Assembly (NCBI GenBank): GCA_028386065.3
Contig: JAKUCV010004712.1
Span: forward strand, 203,560-267,559
DNA length: 64,000 bases
Direction: 5' to 3'
DNA from: Turnera subulata
Lineage: Eukaryota > Streptophyta > Magnoliopsida > Malpighiales > Passifloraceae
Part shown: in pieces, positions 1 to 13,249 of the stretch
Numbering within the stretch: position 1 is the first letter of the stretch
Layout of the letters: each line of letters opens with the position of its first letter
Program-made: the position numbers and the translations under genes
The notes under the pieces: model-generated
The model's input: only the letters and a program-made list of their open reading frames with translations
The model's database searches: none
Told to the model about the DNA's origin: nothing

Positions 1-1730
1 AACATTAATGCTCATCAAGTTGTACTTGTACGAAACGACCAACTTGATAAATTCAAAAAGTAATTGGTAAAACGAAAATATTTAAAAAGAGAAGGGAAAC
101 TACATCCAAATTAGTCATTAATTTTTTAAAAAGATAAGATGAAGACCAACTTAAAATTAAGAGATGGGCTCAATTATCCGCGCACTAAAAAATTTGATTA
201 GTACTGTAGAGCTAGATATATAGCGAAAGAGCTATATACATGGCACCATTGAAACATCATAAATTCTTTACAAGGAATTCTTCTTCTAAGTCAGGATCGA
301 GGGGGATATCTTTGAACTCTTACCAACCAACAAGACTGGTTCTTGTTTGTCCAAGTATATATGCTTGATTAGGTAAAAATTGGGATATATATACTCGCTT
401 TATACAATGAATTTTGTCATGACACCCATTTTGTAACGAAGTGTACTATAATAATAAGTTGTAATTTCAAATCTTACCAACGCGCACGGGAAGACCTTAA
501 TTATATAGGAAGAGTACATCATATGTATGATCACTTGCATTAATTTTAATTGTTGGGTAAAAAAAATATCAGGACAAGATTAACTTGTTTGGTGTCTTCA
601 AAATCCACTTCAAGTTGTAAATTAGTTTGGGAACTAAATTAACTATTGACTTTAAATCATTTTTATTCTTAGAATTAGTCTGTAAAAAGAGACATGCATA
701 ATCACCAATTCACCATTCATCTATATAGTGGAGTATTGCAGCAACTACGTACAATTAATTACTCCAAGTTTTTGTAGAAAATGTCGTCACCATGAATTCT
801 TCTCTCAAACGCTAGCTAATTAATTAGGATATATATTACAAAACCGCATGCAGTCACCAACTTTAGATCCTGTCATAATTTCATTCCTTTCAATTTCAGG
901 AAACACACACGTAAAAGAATAAATTTGAAAATATATAGTAATAGCCAGATCAAAATATGTGTACACACTGCACAACTCTAGTGGGCACCGAAAACCTAAG
1001 CTGGCTTAATGAAACCTGGCCTTTCTGATTCATGCTTCTAATTGATCAAAATTAGAACACGTAACCCAATTAATATGCCAGAAAAGAAAGTGATCAAATC
1101 TAATTCATTCACCTCCAAAATTGTTTTAGAAAAATAATGAGTGAATTTTATCACCTTTTTATTATATGTCCTAGTCAACGACCCGTCACCCCACCAGTAA
1201 AACTTAAATTCACCAACATAACTTGGAAAGTTGGAAACCCTTTTTACTACCTTTGGTGGTTAACGAAATCCCATGATTCCCGAAACCAGCAATGTCGCCG
1301 AATCAATGTCCTAAAAAAAAGACTCTTTTAAGATTTTGGGAATAGAAAGAAGGGATTAAGTGAATGCGAAACGGCCGAAACAAAACAACACTACCAACTT
1401 GGGTTAACAACAAAAATTAGACATGTCAAAACAACACAGCATTAATAATTGCGGTGTCCGCTTAATTTTATTTTCGTCCCACGGTTTATTTTTCGTCGCA
1501 CGGTTTTTCCTAGAAGGAGGGTCTAATAAAGCCCTGAAAGAGTGTAATAGGATATTATTAATATTTTTTTTACTCAACCAACTAAAAAAGCAAAAAAAAG
1601 AGAATAAAAATAAAAAAGGGGGGGTAGGTGTTTGTGTTGACAAATTAACTAGTAGTAGTAGTACTAATATACAAACACAAACTAACTCTCTAAAGTCTAA
1701 ACACACACAAACACAGTGAGTGAGGAGGAG
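1..1730. other. Upstream intergenic region, no gene seen
   Basis: AT-rich DNA without a supported coding region. Short open frames here have no recognisable domain and no splice-consistent neighbours. The last 300 bases become A-rich and then purine-rich (GAGGAGGAGG) next to the G run. It probably holds the distal promoter of the VAL-like gene downstream. Confidence 0.6.
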
Positions 1731-1752
1731 GAGGGGAGGAGTGGGTAGTAGT

Positions 1753-1755
<3 letters not shown>

Positions 1756-1800
<45 letters not shown>
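1756..1800 (+). repeat. Poly-G homopolymer, 45 bp
   Basis: An uninterrupted run of 45 G residues, preceded by GA-rich sequence and followed by TTTCAC. It lies about 660 bases before the VAL-like start codon. Such a run could form G-quadruplexes on the + strand, and it is also a place where assemblies commonly misjudge length. Confidence 0.95.
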
Positions 1801-1802
<2 letters not shown>

Positions 1803-1841
1803 TCACTTTTTTCTCACCATAAGTTATATCAAAGTGTCGTG

Positions 1842-1877
1842 CATGCATTTTATGCATCTGTTCTCTTTTTGCATGCA
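1842..1877 (+). promoter_or_regulatory. RY motif pair (CATGCA) upstream of VAL-like gene
   Basis: CATGCAT at 1842-1848 and CATGCA at 1872-1877, with ATGCAT at 1852-1857 between them. The RY element is the known binding site of plant B3 proteins of the ABI3/FUS3/LEC2 and VAL families, and the next gene encodes a VAL protein. Occupancy is inference; the motifs are seen directly. Confidence 0.45.
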
Positions 1878-2179
1878 CTCTCTTCTCTTTCTACCTCTCT
1901 CTCTTCCCCCACCCTTCTCTCTCTCTGTTCTGTCTCTATTATTTACACACAAAAACCCACAAGCAGCAAATACATACACACACACACACACATATATATT
2001 TACAACAACCTAACATAACTCCCTCCCTCCACCAAAACCCACCACCACCCCCCCTCCCTCCCTCCTTGTCTTCTCCTCCTTCCCTTTCCCTCTTCCGTTA
2101 CACTCTCCTCTGTTTTCCTCTTGGGTTTGACTCCCTTTGACTCCTCTGCTGCTGTGGCTGCTGGCTGCGTTGTATGAAG

Positions 2180-2459
2180 GTAAGAGCCTGCGTCCCGCGT
2201 GTGCAATTGCTGGGTTTTGCCTTCATGGGTGCTTGATTGATTCATACGACGTTGATTTTGCGGGTTTTGCATGGGTTGCTCATAAAATTGGTGGGTTTTC
2301 GATCAAATTCGTGGGTGGGGGGTTTATTTATTTATTATGGGTGAAAAACTATTATTGTTGGTTGTCTCTCTGGCTTCTGGGGTCAAAAGGGGGTTTTGGG
2401 TCTTGATTTGATTTGGGTTTCGGGTTCAAAGATTTGATCTTTTTCCTTGCTTGTTGAAG
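2180..2459 (+). other. Probable 5'-UTR intron of the VAL-like gene
   Basis: A strong donor (GAAG then GTAAGAG at 2180) and an acceptor (TTGTTGAAG ending at 2459) bracket a T/G-rich segment directly before the start codon. If spliced, the leader ends two bases before the ATG. It also places an upstream ATG (2174) eight bases before the main ATG in another frame. Confidence 0.5.
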
Positions 2460-2461
2460 CA

Positions 2462-5400
2462 ATGGGGACCAGGATTTGCATGAATGTGCTGTGTGGGACG
2501 ACCACCAGCCGGGAATGGAAGAGAGGCTGGCCTATGCGATCTGGTGGATGTGCTGCTCTTTGCTTCTCCTGCGGGTAAAATCGCTGCCCTCTCTTTTCTG
2601 ATCCAAAGTTTGCTTCTTTAGCTGTTTTTATTGCTGGATTGAATATTGAATGCTGCCTGCCTGCGACTGGGACTGGGACTGGGACTGGGAGGTTTTGGTG
2701 ATGTGGTGGGGGTTTCTCTGGTTTCTGATCATGAGCTGATTGATGGCCTGGATTTGTGTTCTCTAGAGGTTTTGTTGAATTGGGGTTTCCTTTGACTTTG
2801 ATTAACGGTTTTGTGATGTGTTGCATTATGGTGTGGCATGTGTAATTACGGGGAGAAAGATTTGTTGTGCAGCATTGTGGACGGTTAAGGCACCTATAAT
2901 TAGATAACAATAATGGTAATCATGATATTAACCCCGCAAAAGTGGTTACTCTCTCTCGTTAATATTAATCTCTTTTTACAACCTTTTATAACTATATATC
3001 CCTGATAATAATGCGCAATCCATAAAAAAAAATTGATAGCAGTGAGGACTGTCTGCGGGTCATTAGTAGGCTTATAATGGAAAGTTTCACCAACTTATGG
3101 ACTGCCTTGCTAATTTGTGAAGATATTGGAAACCTCTTTGGATCCATGGTTTCTGAACTGTTTAATGATTTAACTACGTCAGTTGGGTGAAATTCCTAAT
3201 TTTATTGAATGGGAAAAGAAATGCAAAGGAAGGCCAGAGTTTGTATGTGAAACATGCATGTACAGTTATGTGCTATTATTTTAGATTAACATATTGCCTG
3301 ATTACGTTTGTGGCATTGCCAATTACTTGATCCCGCTATGTCAGAATGTAATTCTGCATGAGCAGATCACGGCACAGGGCAACGAGATAGTTTCTACTGT
3401 AGCTTCCAACTCACATTTCAATTTTCATCTGCTTATTTTTGAAACCTGTTAGTGATCCAATTTTAAACAGTCCATTACTTTCTTTATTACAGAGCTCTAA
3501 TGATGTTGTTGCTTTTCCATTCTTTTATTCCTGTTGCCTAAACAATTGTGTGATTCTTGTAACTTTTGCTAAACACTTCTACAGTAGTTAACTGCATGCA
3601 TGCATCAACAGATACTCTACCGTGAAACAGTATCTTTTCTGTATTCTGAACTCATTAATATTCTATTGATGCTAATCTGTATCTCGTTCTGGTTTGTACT
3701 GTAGATCTGCATATGAGAATGCAGTTTACTGTGATACATTCCATTCGGATGAACCTGGTTGGAGGGAATGCTACCTTTGCAACAAGGTAAGCTAATGGTT
3801 GGTCTGTTTGGTCTATCCAGTTCCTTTCCTTTTGCCGAACCTTTTTGGTCTATGAAAAAATGATTGGCCAGAAAACTAGAACGTGTCTCACTTACATTGG
3901 TATTGCAGCGTCTACACTGTGGATGCATAGCTTCAAAGTGTTTGCTGGAGCTCCTGGATTTTGGGGGTGTTGGGTGTACCGCCTGTGCAAGGATTTATCA
4001 CCAACAGTTGGTAATATGACTTGCTTCCTTGTCTCGCATATGTTGGATAATTTTTGAGTTGGAAATTGTTTGTGCCAGTGGGAGGCAGTTGCTTAAATTT
4101 GTACTATTAGTGGCTGCACAATCAGTAAACAAAGTCATGCATGACATTTGAGAAACATAAGATCACTTATGCAATACTATGCATAGAAGTTCTATAAGAA
4201 CACTTCACTAGAACGTGAATGTGAAGAAGCACGTGCATAGAAGTTCTGAGTGCCTTTATTACTATGGCGACTAAATCTTTTGATGACTCCTAGTGTTGTT
4301 GGATATACAAAAATCAGTTTCAGAACTTTTAATTGTAATTTCGTTGTGCAATTTTTTCTTCTACGGTTGCATGCATTATAAATTATTTAGCTTTATACAT
4401 TTTCCCCCTGTCTCTGCTGATTGCTCTATTGTTAATTTCCATTTGTTCTTCACTCAGATGAAGCGTAAGAAGACTGGTAATGGACTCAGTTCTTTGCCAG
4501 CAAATGGGGCTAGTGATGGGGAGTCTATTCCTGTTGAAAATAAAGTGACTAGTCACTCCAATGACGAGGGAAAATTTGTACAGTTGCGGAAAATGATTGA
4601 GGCTAATGAATCCAATTTATTGTGTCCGTCTGATGGAGTTGATACAAATGCTTGTCTTGGGCAATTCAGACAAGATGAGATCACGCATGCAGTTCGGGAA
4701 ATTGGCCCGACCTTCTCAAATCTAACTCCATCTGTTGGATCTTCTACTTTTGTGAAACCAGACCATGTTAGACCTATAATAGACATGGGCGATATGCATG
4801 GATCACTTGGCCAGTCATCTTTGAATATATCACTGGGAACTCCATCTGGGAGCACAAGTTTTGTGGCAGTTCCTGGTATGGTTGTTGAAGGGAGGGAACA
4901 AGGTCAAGCACCTTCTTTTCAGCAGGGCCAAAGATCTCGGCCCATATATCCTAAACCCTTAAAACCTGGTGTTGCTTTGAGTTCAGAGAGCAATAAAAAT
5001 GTAGCATCTGAGCCACGCGTTGCAAGGCCTCCTGCTGAGGGGCGTGGTAAGAATCAGTTACTTCCCCGTTATTGGCCAAGGATCACTGATGAAGAGCTAC
5101 AGCAATTATCTGGAGAGTATCCTTTGCTTCTGAAATTTTCTTTCCCCATAAATATCTGCTTCTCTGATATGTTCCTTTCATTTTGGTCGACTTTTTGACG
5201 AAGTTTGCCTTAAGCATGTTTTCAACCAGTTTGAATTCCAAAGTTCAACCATTGTTTGAGAAGGTTCTCAGTGCCAGTGATGCTGGTCGAATAGGCCGTT
5301 TGGTTCTCCCAAAAGCATGTGCTGAAGTAAGTTTGCAACTTGTACCTTTTAATAATGTTATATTTGGTTGTCTTTCCTTCTTTCTTTCATGTCTCTAATC

Positions 5401-8400
5401 TATAAACTAATGCAGGCATATTTTCCTCCTATTTCTCAATCCGAAGGGCTTCCTATAAGGATCCAAGATGTGAAGGGCAGAGAATGGACCTTTCAGTTCA
5501 GATTTTGGCCCAATAATAATAGTAGGATGTATGTCTTGGAAGGTGTAACTCCTTGTATACAGTCCATGCAATTACAAGCGGGTGATACAAGTATGCCTTT
5601 TTCATGCTTAAAATTGCTTCTAATCTGGCTGCCTATGAGAGTATGATGCTTTTAAGGTTTATTGACATATGCGAGGCTTTAGCAAACACTCGGGATAAAC
5701 TAGCGTCAGCATTTATTAGTTCTTAAATTTTTAGTCCTTGTGCTCTTGTACATGCAAAACTTCTACCCATAAGGGTTGAGAGGTAAAACTTTGTCATCAG
5801 TTATTATTTCAAGCTTTTATCATGAATCCCATGTGAACTTGTGTAAATCTTCTCTGCTTGTATACAAGTTTAACAAAGGTAAAATACACTGATGTGGCCT
5901 CTCACAATGGTGAATGGACCCACTTCTCTAGTTTTCTTTTGTTATAACATCTCTTTGCCCCACCAGAACTACAGCATATGTTGCTCATTAGTTTTCTAAT
6001 TATGTTTCGCTTCTGGTGCAGTAATTTTTAGCCGGATAGAACCTGGAGGAAAACTTGTTGTTGGATATCGCAAGTCAGCAAACAATATTGTAGATACACA
6101 GGTTAATATCTATTAACATATTGCTTTATCTCTTTTTTGTACTTTTTGCTAACATATCTTGGCCTGCATGTTCTCCTTGAAAAAACAGGATCCTCCAACG
6201 CCTGCCTTTCACAGTGGTGCTGCTTCTGGAGAAACTTCCTTTTCTGGTACTGTAGAGACTTCTTTTGCAGTAAGTGATTATTGTGGACTTTCCCATTTGT
6301 TATGGCAGCAGTCATGTTGATATACACTTTGTTCTAACTTTTAATATAGCCGAGGGAGATACTGGCTGGAATAATAGTGAGAATAATGGCGGAGTGGCAA
6401 TTATGGATCAGCCGCAGCAAAGCCCGGTGCCTGCTGAGAAGAAGAGGGCTCGAAATATTGGATCTAAATGTAAGAGGTTACTAATTCATAATGAAGATGC
6501 TATGGAGCTGAGGCTCACATGGGAGGAAGCACAAGAGCTGCTTCGTCCACCCCCGAGTGTTAAACCAAACATTATCACTATTGATGACCATGAATTTGAA
6601 GAGTATGATGTGAGTTTGTCATGTTTGCTTCTCTATATTCAGTTATATAACAATGATGTTTTGAGATTCATTCCAAGCGACACAATGTTTCCTGGTAATG
6701 CTATGTGACCATTCCTGTTTCTGTTATTTAGGAGCCTCCAGTTTTTGGGAAGAGAACCATATTTCTTGCTCGACCATCTGGGTGAGGATTCTTGACGTCT
6801 TTTTATATTTTGCGTGCAGAATAAGATTGAACTTGACTGCCTAAGCTCTTCCATAATTTGTCCGTAGGGCGTCAAGTAGTTCTTTGCCTTTGGGTTGCCT
6901 GGTAAATTATTTGTATGTAATTGGCATCTTCTTGGAATCCAGTCATGATTTAAGATTTGTAGCACAGATTCATGTTAGTTACACCTGCAGAGGCATCATG
7001 CTATGCCATGTTTTGTCTATTTCCAAATTACAGACCCTTGTGGCATTTCCAAATTCTTATGATGCGCTCTATCTTTTTCTCATCTACTGTTTTTCCTTCT
7101 TAATTTGTCTGTTTATTGTCATAATCTAGGTAGATCGCATAAAAAATGACTTTCCATACCCTGTCTTGGAAGTATAATGTGGATGCAAGGATGGCCAATC
7201 TCATTGCTCCTTTTTAATCTAAGAGTGGGCTCTTTTTAAATTTGCTGAACATCATCCGTTTTAGCGCTGAATCTTTAAATCTTCAATCAGGGGACAAGAA
7301 CAATGGGCTCAGTGTGACGATTGCTCAAAATGGCGAAAATTGCCTGTTGATGCACTTCTTCCTCCAAAGTGGAGGTGTTTAGATAACGTTTGGGATTCTA
7401 CCCGGTTTGGCTTTCTTCTCTTTTTTCCTTTTTCTAGTCTTTTGATTTTATCCTTTTGTGTGATTCAAACATTTTATGTGAGAAAATTTCTGGATGAAGG
7501 TTTAACTTTACCGTAAACTTTTATTTTGCCTTCCCCTAGGAATACATGTTCTGCACCCGAGGAGATGAGTCCAAGGGATTTGGAAAATCTTCTCAGAGTT
7601 TGCAAAGGTCCTACTCAATTCTGTTTGCTTTGTGCATAAGCATAAAAGACAGGGATTCCCTTTTGTGCTTTGATTTGTATTTGATATGTTAGTTTGATCT
7701 CTAATGAATCTCTATATATGCCTGCTTAATTCTAACTCCTGTTGTCTTTGGCAGATTTCAAGAAGAGAAGGACCACAGAAAATCGTAAGACGTTTGAAGA
7801 ATGCGAGCCTTCTGGTTTAGATGCTCTGGCCAGCGCAGCTGTTCTTGGGGATAAAATAGGTGAAACGGGGGAGTCATCTGTTGGCGCCACCACAAAGCAT
7901 CCCAGGCACCGTCCAGGTTGTACTTGCATTGTCTGCATTCAGCCACCAAGTGGCAAGGGCAAGCACAAGTCCTCGTGCATGTGCACTGTTTGCATGACCG
8001 TGAGGCGCCGGTTTAAAACCCTTATGATGAAGAGGAGGAAACGCCAGTCGGAACGTGAAGCAGAATATTTCCAGAAGGAGAAGGATGAAGCAGAGGCAAA
8101 TGGCAGCTTGAGCAAAGCAACACCGTGCATGAATAATTTGGATAATGAAGGAAACAACAGCAGAAAGCAAACTGATCTGGTGTCTGAATTAAGCAGCGGA
8201 CGAATAGACCTAAATTCCCATCCCAATCGTGAGGATGCGCAACCAGATGTTCCGGGTTTGAGCTTGATGAGCCTGGTAGACGCAGCCACTCAGCCACTAG
8301 ACGATCTTGTCAAGGAAAATGGAATTACAAGCTCAAGCTTGATGCAGGAGCAACAACAGGGTAGCTTGGGTTCTTGTTTACTTGCTCAAAATAATGGAGA

Positions 8401-8473
8401 TAGCTTGAGAGGCCTGTCTCATGAAGCATTTCTTGCATCTATGGGCTGGGATCATGACAATAGAAATGATTGA
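2462..8473 (+). CDS. VAL2: B3 domain transcriptional repressor, VAL1/VAL2 (HSI2/HSL1) family
   Basis: Exons 2462-2574, 3705-3786, 3909-4010, 4458-5116, 5230-5326, 5416-5590, 6022-6101, 6189-6269, 6355-6609, 6732-6781, 7291-7404, 7540-7607, 7755-8473; 864 codons plus stop. Known family role: nuclear repressors that bind RY elements and recruit Polycomb and histone deacetylases to silence seed-maturation genes and FLC. Seen here: an N-terminal PHD-like Cys/His region (residues 1-100, with GWRECYLC and LHCGCI); a B3 domain (about 325-430, with [19 protein letters not shown] and [16 protein letters not shown]); a CW zinc finger (about 565-610, [14 protein letters not shown]); a conserved Cys-rich block ([21 protein letters not shown]); and an EAR-like IDLNS near residue 775. 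The tail and linkers look closer to VAL2 than VAL1, but the paralogue is uncertain. The exon 9 acceptor was set by phase (CCGAG before GGAGAT). Confidence 0.93.
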
Positions 8474-10433
8474 GGATACTTTTTGTCAAATAGTCTCATA
8501 TAGAGTTTTTCCATTTTTTTTCTTTTTCTTTTCCATCATGAAAATGAGGAAGGAAACATATGAGGATTAAGTTCTACATAGCTGCAGGAAACAAGAGAAC
8601 CTGCAGAAATCTTTTAGGACGAGGGAAAGAACTAAAGTTTTACATACGTGTTTCTTACACATTCACAGAAGAAATGCAATTTTGTTTCGTGCTATTTACA
8701 TCTCTCTTTCCTCTATATATCAGTTTTTTTTTTAAAAAAAAAAAATCTAACTATAGACGTCGATGTTCATTTGTTATACCCTGAAGGCTCGTACACAACA
8801 GGATAAGGTAAGCCTAACATGCCAACATAAGAGTCCTTTAGTTATGCCAAATAGGCCGGTCATCTTCCTCCATTATGACTAGTATACAACAAGTGACGAT
8901 TGCTTTTCTGTCTTTTGATCAAGAAAATCATGCATTGAGTAGCCAACTGCTTTTCTCCTCTGCTCCTGCGATTCGGGTTTAAGACAAGGAAATTTTATTA
9001 CACGGCCAAACTTAAGCTTCCTATGTGATCCTGTCATGTAATAAGGTGCTTTATTTTTAGAGCAGAACAATATTGGACACAATGAGGGTTCTGTTCTGTC
9101 TTCCTTGTTGAGGCAACCATAGCTATCTGTCACCTGTCATATCACAGCACTAGGCTTGCTTTTAATGCTGGACAATTGTCAAAACCAACCCACGTCTGTT
9201 ACTCCTTGTAATTATTACTCTTGGGAGGTTTGGTTTGTTGTTTTACTAAAGAGATAAAAGAACTGCAGAATGACTGGTCTTGTACGGCTTAGCCAAAGGC
9301 AGACCATTGTAAAGATGAGGAAAAACGCGTCAAAAACAGCAAACCGCAGCATATATTATAGAGTAAATCTAAATTAGTGATGCTTTGATTCCTCCAAACC
9401 CAAGTGAGACAAATAACTTGACCTTCACCTGATTGGGTATTAGTAGTAAACTAATTAGCAAAATAGTCCGGCCTAGGACTTGTCCTACTCTTGGCCGGGT
9501 TGATGCTATCCGTGATAGACAATGTTAACAATGATTTGACCTTCAAATCATGATACTAATTTGGTTGGTGAAATTAAGGTCTAAGGATCATCATAATAAA
9601 CAACAAAATCATCTAGCTACTCATCTGCAACATGTCATGTACTCTTTATCCCCCCAACGAATATAACAGCCTAAAAATATCTCATTCACTTTCACCTAGA
9701 AACAGCCGTCAAGACTTTGATACAATTGCATAATTGGCAGCCAACCATCAGTTTTTTTGGTATCATCTAAATGGTCTCTTTCTCTTGGGAAATGCAGGAG
9801 AACTGAAATGACCCTTGTACAGAATGTTATGCTCATCTTCCTAATTGTTCCTTAAAATTAACTCCAGAGATTCTTGATTCCTCATGCGTAGAGCAAGTGG
9901 CAGCTAATAATTTACAGGATTGATCAATATCACAGTTGTCCTTGATCATGTAAAATTAAAATTTATAGCCATTTAACAAAATATCTGTGTAAGGTCAAAA
10001 TTTCTGCCTCATGTAAACATGCAAAAGACTTCTCTTCTTGAATTTTTTTGTGCTAGCTACGCATATGCACTTCTTTCCTGTTAGTTTGAAAGTGCAAGTC
10101 ATCACAGTATAAATGAAGATTAATTTTTGAGATCATGGTAAGTGAAATCCTTTGATTCCACAGGATTAAGTTCATAATTTAATAGAAATTCTCTGGGACA
10201 GATCAATAACCAATAAATTATGTATATTCCATTTGTCTGCTTTTGGGTGTCTGTGTGCATACGTCCATCTCTTAAGACCGGCAATCCAATTCGCCAACTC
10301 TATATAATAGTTGTATGATCCCAAAGCAAACAACTACTCTAGCTACCTAGCTTTTGGTAAGTGTTCCACAATCTTTGAATCCCTCTCTCTAAGAGGAAGG
10401 TTAACAGCCTAGCTAGGTAGCTAGCTAGCCAAT
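8474..10433. other. Intergenic region between VAL-like and His-rich genes
   Basis: Holds the presumed VAL 3'-UTR (T-rich, 8480-8780) and AT-rich DNA. No coding region is supported; the open frame at 8879-9133 on the minus strand has no recognisable domain. The last 150 bases form the promoter and leader of the next gene, with repeated GCTAGCTA tetramers before its ATG. Confidence 0.6.
10311..10319 (+). promoter_or_regulatory. TATA box of the His-rich zinc-finger gene
   Basis: TATATAATA lies 115-123 bases before the ATG at 10434, at a normal distance for a plant promoter with a leader of about 90 bases. Confidence 0.5.
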
Positions 10434-12027
10434 ATGGGGGATTTGAGGACATTATCAAAGGCAAAACTAGAGCTAGAGGAACTGTATTCAGGAATTCCTG
10501 ATGATTCAGTCAACCTCACTTTTCAAGACCTTGCAACAGTGAAGCCAAGTGCAAATGTTGTTGCAGAAAAGAAGAAACAGGCAAGCATGGAACCAATCCA
10601 AGAAGACAAGCATAGCCCTAGAAAGCAAGGCGGCTCCCATCTCATCAAATTGCCTAGCCTCGACTTCAACACAGGCCGGCAGCAAGCAGCCAATGATCAC
10701 CAACACTACCACCATCATCATCATCATCACCATGGTATCGTAGAAAACATGCATTCACCGCATGGTCACCATCATGGATACGGAAATGATGATCTCCAGA
10801 GCCATCATCATCGTCATGCAGGCCATGCAGGTGGCAGGGACAATAGGCAGCAACATCATCATCATCATCATGTTCATGGTGCTATGGAGACTAGCATGAT
10901 GTATGATGATGCGAGTGCCATTAGTATGACTTCAGGGTACCAGGAGAGAGGTGGAAGGTCTCGTCGGCCCGGGATCCCTCACTCCAATATCTGCACCATT
11001 TGTTCCAACTACATCTACATTTTCAGGCATAGATGCTTGGTAAGTACTTGCTCTTTCATATGTATATATAGCTGGTGGTACTTTACTGGTTTCTAGCCAA
11101 TATTTGGATTCCAAAAAGAAGTACTATGTCTTATTGAACATCACGTCTATGTAGAGAACATAGGAAAGCAAGCAAACTTCTTGCCAGGATGTCTGAGATA
11201 GACATGCTTCTTTGATATATGCAGGTCTGTGGAAGGGTCTATTGCAGGAATTGTGTGAGCATAGGAATGGGAGAGATGACGGAGGGAAGAAAATGCCTGC
11301 AGTGTTTGGGGAGAAGATTTAGTCAAAGGTAACACACACTTACAGATCAATTTCCTTTCTAATTTATCTTTCAAAAAACCAAATCAGGAAAAAAGTGATA
11401 ACCAAAGAATTAATTGTTCACATGGAAGCCTTTCTTTTTTCTTTTCTGAAATCTTCATTGTAGTTATCTGCTACATATAGAACTGATACTAAAAGATTAA
11501 AGGACGATGTTAGATGCTGTGGAATGTTACATGTAGAATTGAGGATGCCAAAGGGTCAACTCTTTGGACCAACTCAGTTTGCTTTGCCGTCCAAATATTT
11601 TAGACTATGGACATTACAGATGAGACAAAATTTTCCTTGAAATCTGGTATATTTGTAGTTAATCAATTAACCAATGATCTTAGTTCCATGAACATGCTAC
11701 ACATTATATGTATGACTCTTCATTTTCTTTTGATATTTAATGTGCAGGTACATACAAAGAGCAGGAATGGTTGGGTGCTGTTCAGGGTACTCTAGTGCGG
11801 TGAAGCAAGCTGAGCTGAAATGGGCAGAGAAAGGGCCGCGAGGCGCCGGAGAAAGAGCATATGGTCGGAGTACTATGATGTCAAGATCAAGAAGCCCTGT
11901 CATGACACCAAGGAGCCCCAATATGGCTATGCCAATTTCAGATCATAGCATCACTAATCCCCCTTCTTTTGTGTCCAACTCTCCTTACTCCCCTTACTCT
12001 CACAAGCACCATATCCTCCCTTTATAA
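10434..12027 (+). CDS. His-rich protein with FYVE-like/XLG-like Cys8 zinc finger
   Basis: Exons 10434-11039, 11225-11328, 11748-12027; 329 residues. The N-terminal half has a short acidic/helical start (LSKAKLELEELYSGIPDDS), then several His tracts, the longest eight consecutive His near residues 94-101. Cysteines 187, 190, 201, 204, 209, 212, 226 and 229 are spaced like a cross-brace two-zinc finger, and RHRCLVCGRVYC resembles the FYVE core. The same pattern occurs in the Cys-rich region of plant extra-large G proteins (XLG), but no G-alpha domain follows. The C-terminus carries ERAYGRSTMMSRSRSPVMTPRSP, a possible phosphorylation tail. The family is known to me only as uncharacterised plant proteins. 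Zinc binding is likely; the function is unknown. Confidence 0.85.
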
Positions 12028-12840
12028 ATTTACACTTAGGACTATTCATCCTATAAAAACTCCCATGTCAAGCAAAGATGTTTCAACCAGAACCCTCCTG
12101 TCTTACTGTTTTTGTCTTATTTTTTCATTTGTTGCTATCTTTATGGAATGCTGTTTTTGGGATACACTTGTTGCTTGCAAGCAAGGCCTTGTAAACTCCA
12201 TTCCTTAACTATTCAATAAGAACCTCGTTTGCTCATGATAGACAAACAAGTAATTGACCAAATGCTACAATAGATTCATGTTGAAGCATATGAATTGTCG
12301 CAGAATACAAAACAGAACAGAATTCATAACCAGTTGACTTGTATTCATTAGTCATCAAGTTTGATATATTGTAAGATCATTGAAAATTCAGAGATGGAAG
12401 CACCTAGTTTGTCTCCTCGCACACAAGTTTGATCTGTTGTAACTGTGCTTGACTGCTTGTATTACTTTTAACTGCAGCTCCATCTATATAATTGAGAGAG
12501 AAAAGAATTTGACAAAAAATTTCGAAAAAGCATTATAGGAAAAGACGCCAGGAACCTGGATGTCTATCTGTACATCAATAATAGTACATGACAACACCAA
12601 TGATGATCTCTTCATACTATAAGAATACAAATTCCGGCAGGTGATATTCAAGGCATGCAAGACTTAAACCTTGGACCTCAGCTTTGTTAATTACCACTTT
12701 AAGGCCCTCAAGAGTTGGAAACTCATTTGTCCTGAGATGGCATACTCGACCTGTCCATGGATATCATATCTTCATCACCAACAATGAGCTCTTTTATTGG
12801 CTAGCTCCACCACTTACTGATTAGCAAGCAAATTGGATTG
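12028..12840. other. Convergent 3' intergenic region
   Basis: Lies between the ends of the His-rich gene (+) and the interrupted ATL gene (-). It contains probable 3'-UTRs of both (AATAAG near 12215) and no supported gene. Confidence 0.6.
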
Positions 12841-13249
12841 TTATCCACCAGCTCCATTACTATTACCTGGTAACTGGACTGTCACAGTCACCTCTCCTGC
12901 ATTAGTACTAAAACTTGTTGATTCATCAACTAATGGTCGCCGGCACAACGGACAAGATGCATGTGAGCATAACCATTGGTCTATACAATTAACATGGAAA
13001 CCATGGTTGCATTTCGGTAGCACTCTCACCTTTTCCCCCTCAGCAAGTTCTCCAAGGCAAATTGGACAGTCTGTCACTACAACATGAAGCCCTGATTGAT
13101 ATGTTACCTCTGGAATCTGGCTGATCAACGTAGTTTTCTTTACTCCTGAAGTTGCAGCCAGGTCTGAAGCAGCCTCTCCCGGGGTCTCTGGCGAAAATCT
13201 ATAGCCGCATCTTAAGGCACAACGTACTATGGAGTTTAGACCAAGTGCA

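Noticed and set aside
1690..2013. Poly-Pro or poly-Gly proteins encoded across the G run
   Set aside because: They are translations of a homopolymer with no conserved flanks.
12841..13128. A stand-alone RING protein expressed from the 3' LTR of the copia element
   Set aside because: The RING half has no ATG upstream of or within the domain, so a normal translation start is lacking.
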